Below are positions 63,564 to 64,000 of a stretch of 64,000 bases of DNA, one piece after another. The stretch comes from UMGS1590 sp900552455 (GTDB taxonomy: Bacteria > Bacillota > Peptococcia > Peptococcales > Peptococcaceae), in assembly GCA_963931105.1 (NCBI GenBank), contig OZ007004.1, forward strand, positions 2,294,001-2,358,000, written 5' to 3'. Made by a program: the position numbers and the translations under genes. Each line of letters starts with the position of its first letter. The first letter of the stretch is position 1. The notes under the pieces are model-generated. The model did no database searches, was not told where the DNA came from, and worked only from the letters and a program-made list of their open reading frames with translations.

Positions 63564-64000
63564 TTATTCGTCGTCCAGGCTCAGCACCGCCATGAAGGCT
63601 TCCTGTGGGATTTCCACACTGCCGACCTGCTTCATGCGCTTCTTCCCTTCCTTCTGCTTTTCCAGAAGCTTGCGCTTGCGGCTGATATCACCGCCGTAGC
63701 ATTTGTCGAGGACGTTTTTACGCAGCGCCTTGACGGTTTCGCGGGCAATGACCTTGTTGCCGATGGCTGCCTGGATCGGCACCTCGAACATCTGGCGCGG
63801 GATCAGGCTGCGCAGCTTCGCCACGAGGGCGCGTCCGCGATAGTAGGCCTTGTCTTTGTGCACAATGCAGGAGAGGGCGTCGACCTGCTCGCCGTTGACA
63901 AGGATGTCGAGCTTGACAAGGTTGCTCTTGCGGTAGCCGTTCATCTCGTAGTCCATCGACGCGTAGCCCTTGGTGCGGGTCTTCAGCAGATCGAAATAGT
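63564..64000 (-). CDS. lepA: Elongation factor 4 (LepA), C-terminal part
   Basis: The frame runs off the right edge; only about the last 145 residues are seen. YFDLLKTRTKGYASMDYEMNGYRKSNLVKLDILVNGEQVDALS and the end CYGGDISRKRKLLEKQKEGKKRMKQVGSVEIPQEAFMAVL form the characteristic LepA C-terminal domain with the basic tail (KCYGGDISRKRKLL). LepA is a ribosome-associated GTPase; the GTPase domain is outside the window. Confidence 0.95.
   Translation of the reverse strand, partial: YFDLLKTRTKGYASMDYEMNGYRKSNLVKLDILVNGEQVDALSCIVHKDKAYYRGRALVAKLRSLIPRQMFEVPIQAAIGNKVIARETVKALRKNVLDKCYGGDISRKRKLLEKQKEGKKRMKQVGSVEIPQEAFMAVLSLDDE

Overview
The window reads as the chromosome of an anaerobic, low-to-mid GC Bacillota (Firmicutes) bacterium. 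Evidence for this: strong AGGAGG-type ribosome sites before nearly every gene, a Gram-positive style pyrG attenuator, XpaC/TelA and YqeG homologues, lipoprotein-anchored PstS and PBP, TTTACA-type Pho boxes, and ferredoxin-linked redox proteins with no respiratory chain. I cannot fix the genus. Most of the window is fairly GC-rich; two stretches (about 24.3-25.5 kb and 37.5-42.6 kb) are visibly AT-richer. No rRNA, tRNA, CRISPR array or transposase was seen.

Layout, left to right. 0-1 kb: a truncated MinD/ferredoxin ATPase and a NifX-like protein. 1-5 kb: an aryl-sulfate sulfotransferase, a Crp/Fnr regulator and a divergent DASS anion transporter. 5-13 kb: pyrG with an attenuator leader, a DUF4241-like gene, and the glycolytic operon pgk-tpiA-gpmI-eno-secG. 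13-18 kb: a lipoprotein esterase, pilT and prepilin peptidase head to head, an unknown two-repeat protein and an aminotransferase. 18-23 kb: an ECF sigma/anti-sigma pair, dnaB, a glyoxalase-like protein and a Tritrichomonas-type IMP dehydrogenase. 23-28 kb: an alkylsulfatase-like MBL hydrolase, a DEDDh exonuclease-like protein, a second arylsulfotransferase and a DUF3783 protein. 28-33 kb: a BI-1 protein and a four-gene operon (VWA/solute-binding lipoprotein, XpaC, anchored binding protein, TelA). 33-37 kb: a YqeG-VanW fusion, a TIM-barrel protein and a second ECF sigma pair. 37-42.6 kb: an AT-rich catabolic island (two amidohydrolases, DASS transporter, nitronate monooxygenase-like enzyme, TetR). 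42.6-47 kb: a lipoprotein PBP, DJ-1, MTH1187 and DUF1836 proteins. 47-53.6 kb: the complete pstSCAB-phoU-phoB-phoR cassette. 53.6-64 kb: racemase, ferredoxin-nitroreductase, DUF6472, argS-fba-glpX, a repeat-rich gap, then lepA-hemW-prmA-murE.

Themes. Central carbon metabolism is covered by two operons, pgk to eno for the lower trunk and argS-fba-glpX for the aldolase/FBPase step; the second has a palindrome filling its promoter spacer. Three enzymes that act on sulfate esters, all without export signals, lie within 27 kb; one is next to an anion transporter that has a well-placed Crp/Fnr-type dyad. The two ECF operons carry nearly the same promoter and so probably self-activate by the same logic. 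The items most worth following up are the VWA/XpaC/TelA operon, the YqeG-VanW fusion, the DEDDh/E-x-K protein, the AT-rich amidohydrolase island, the sulfate-ester enzymes, the pyrG leader and the phased TGGCACA repeats upstream of argS.
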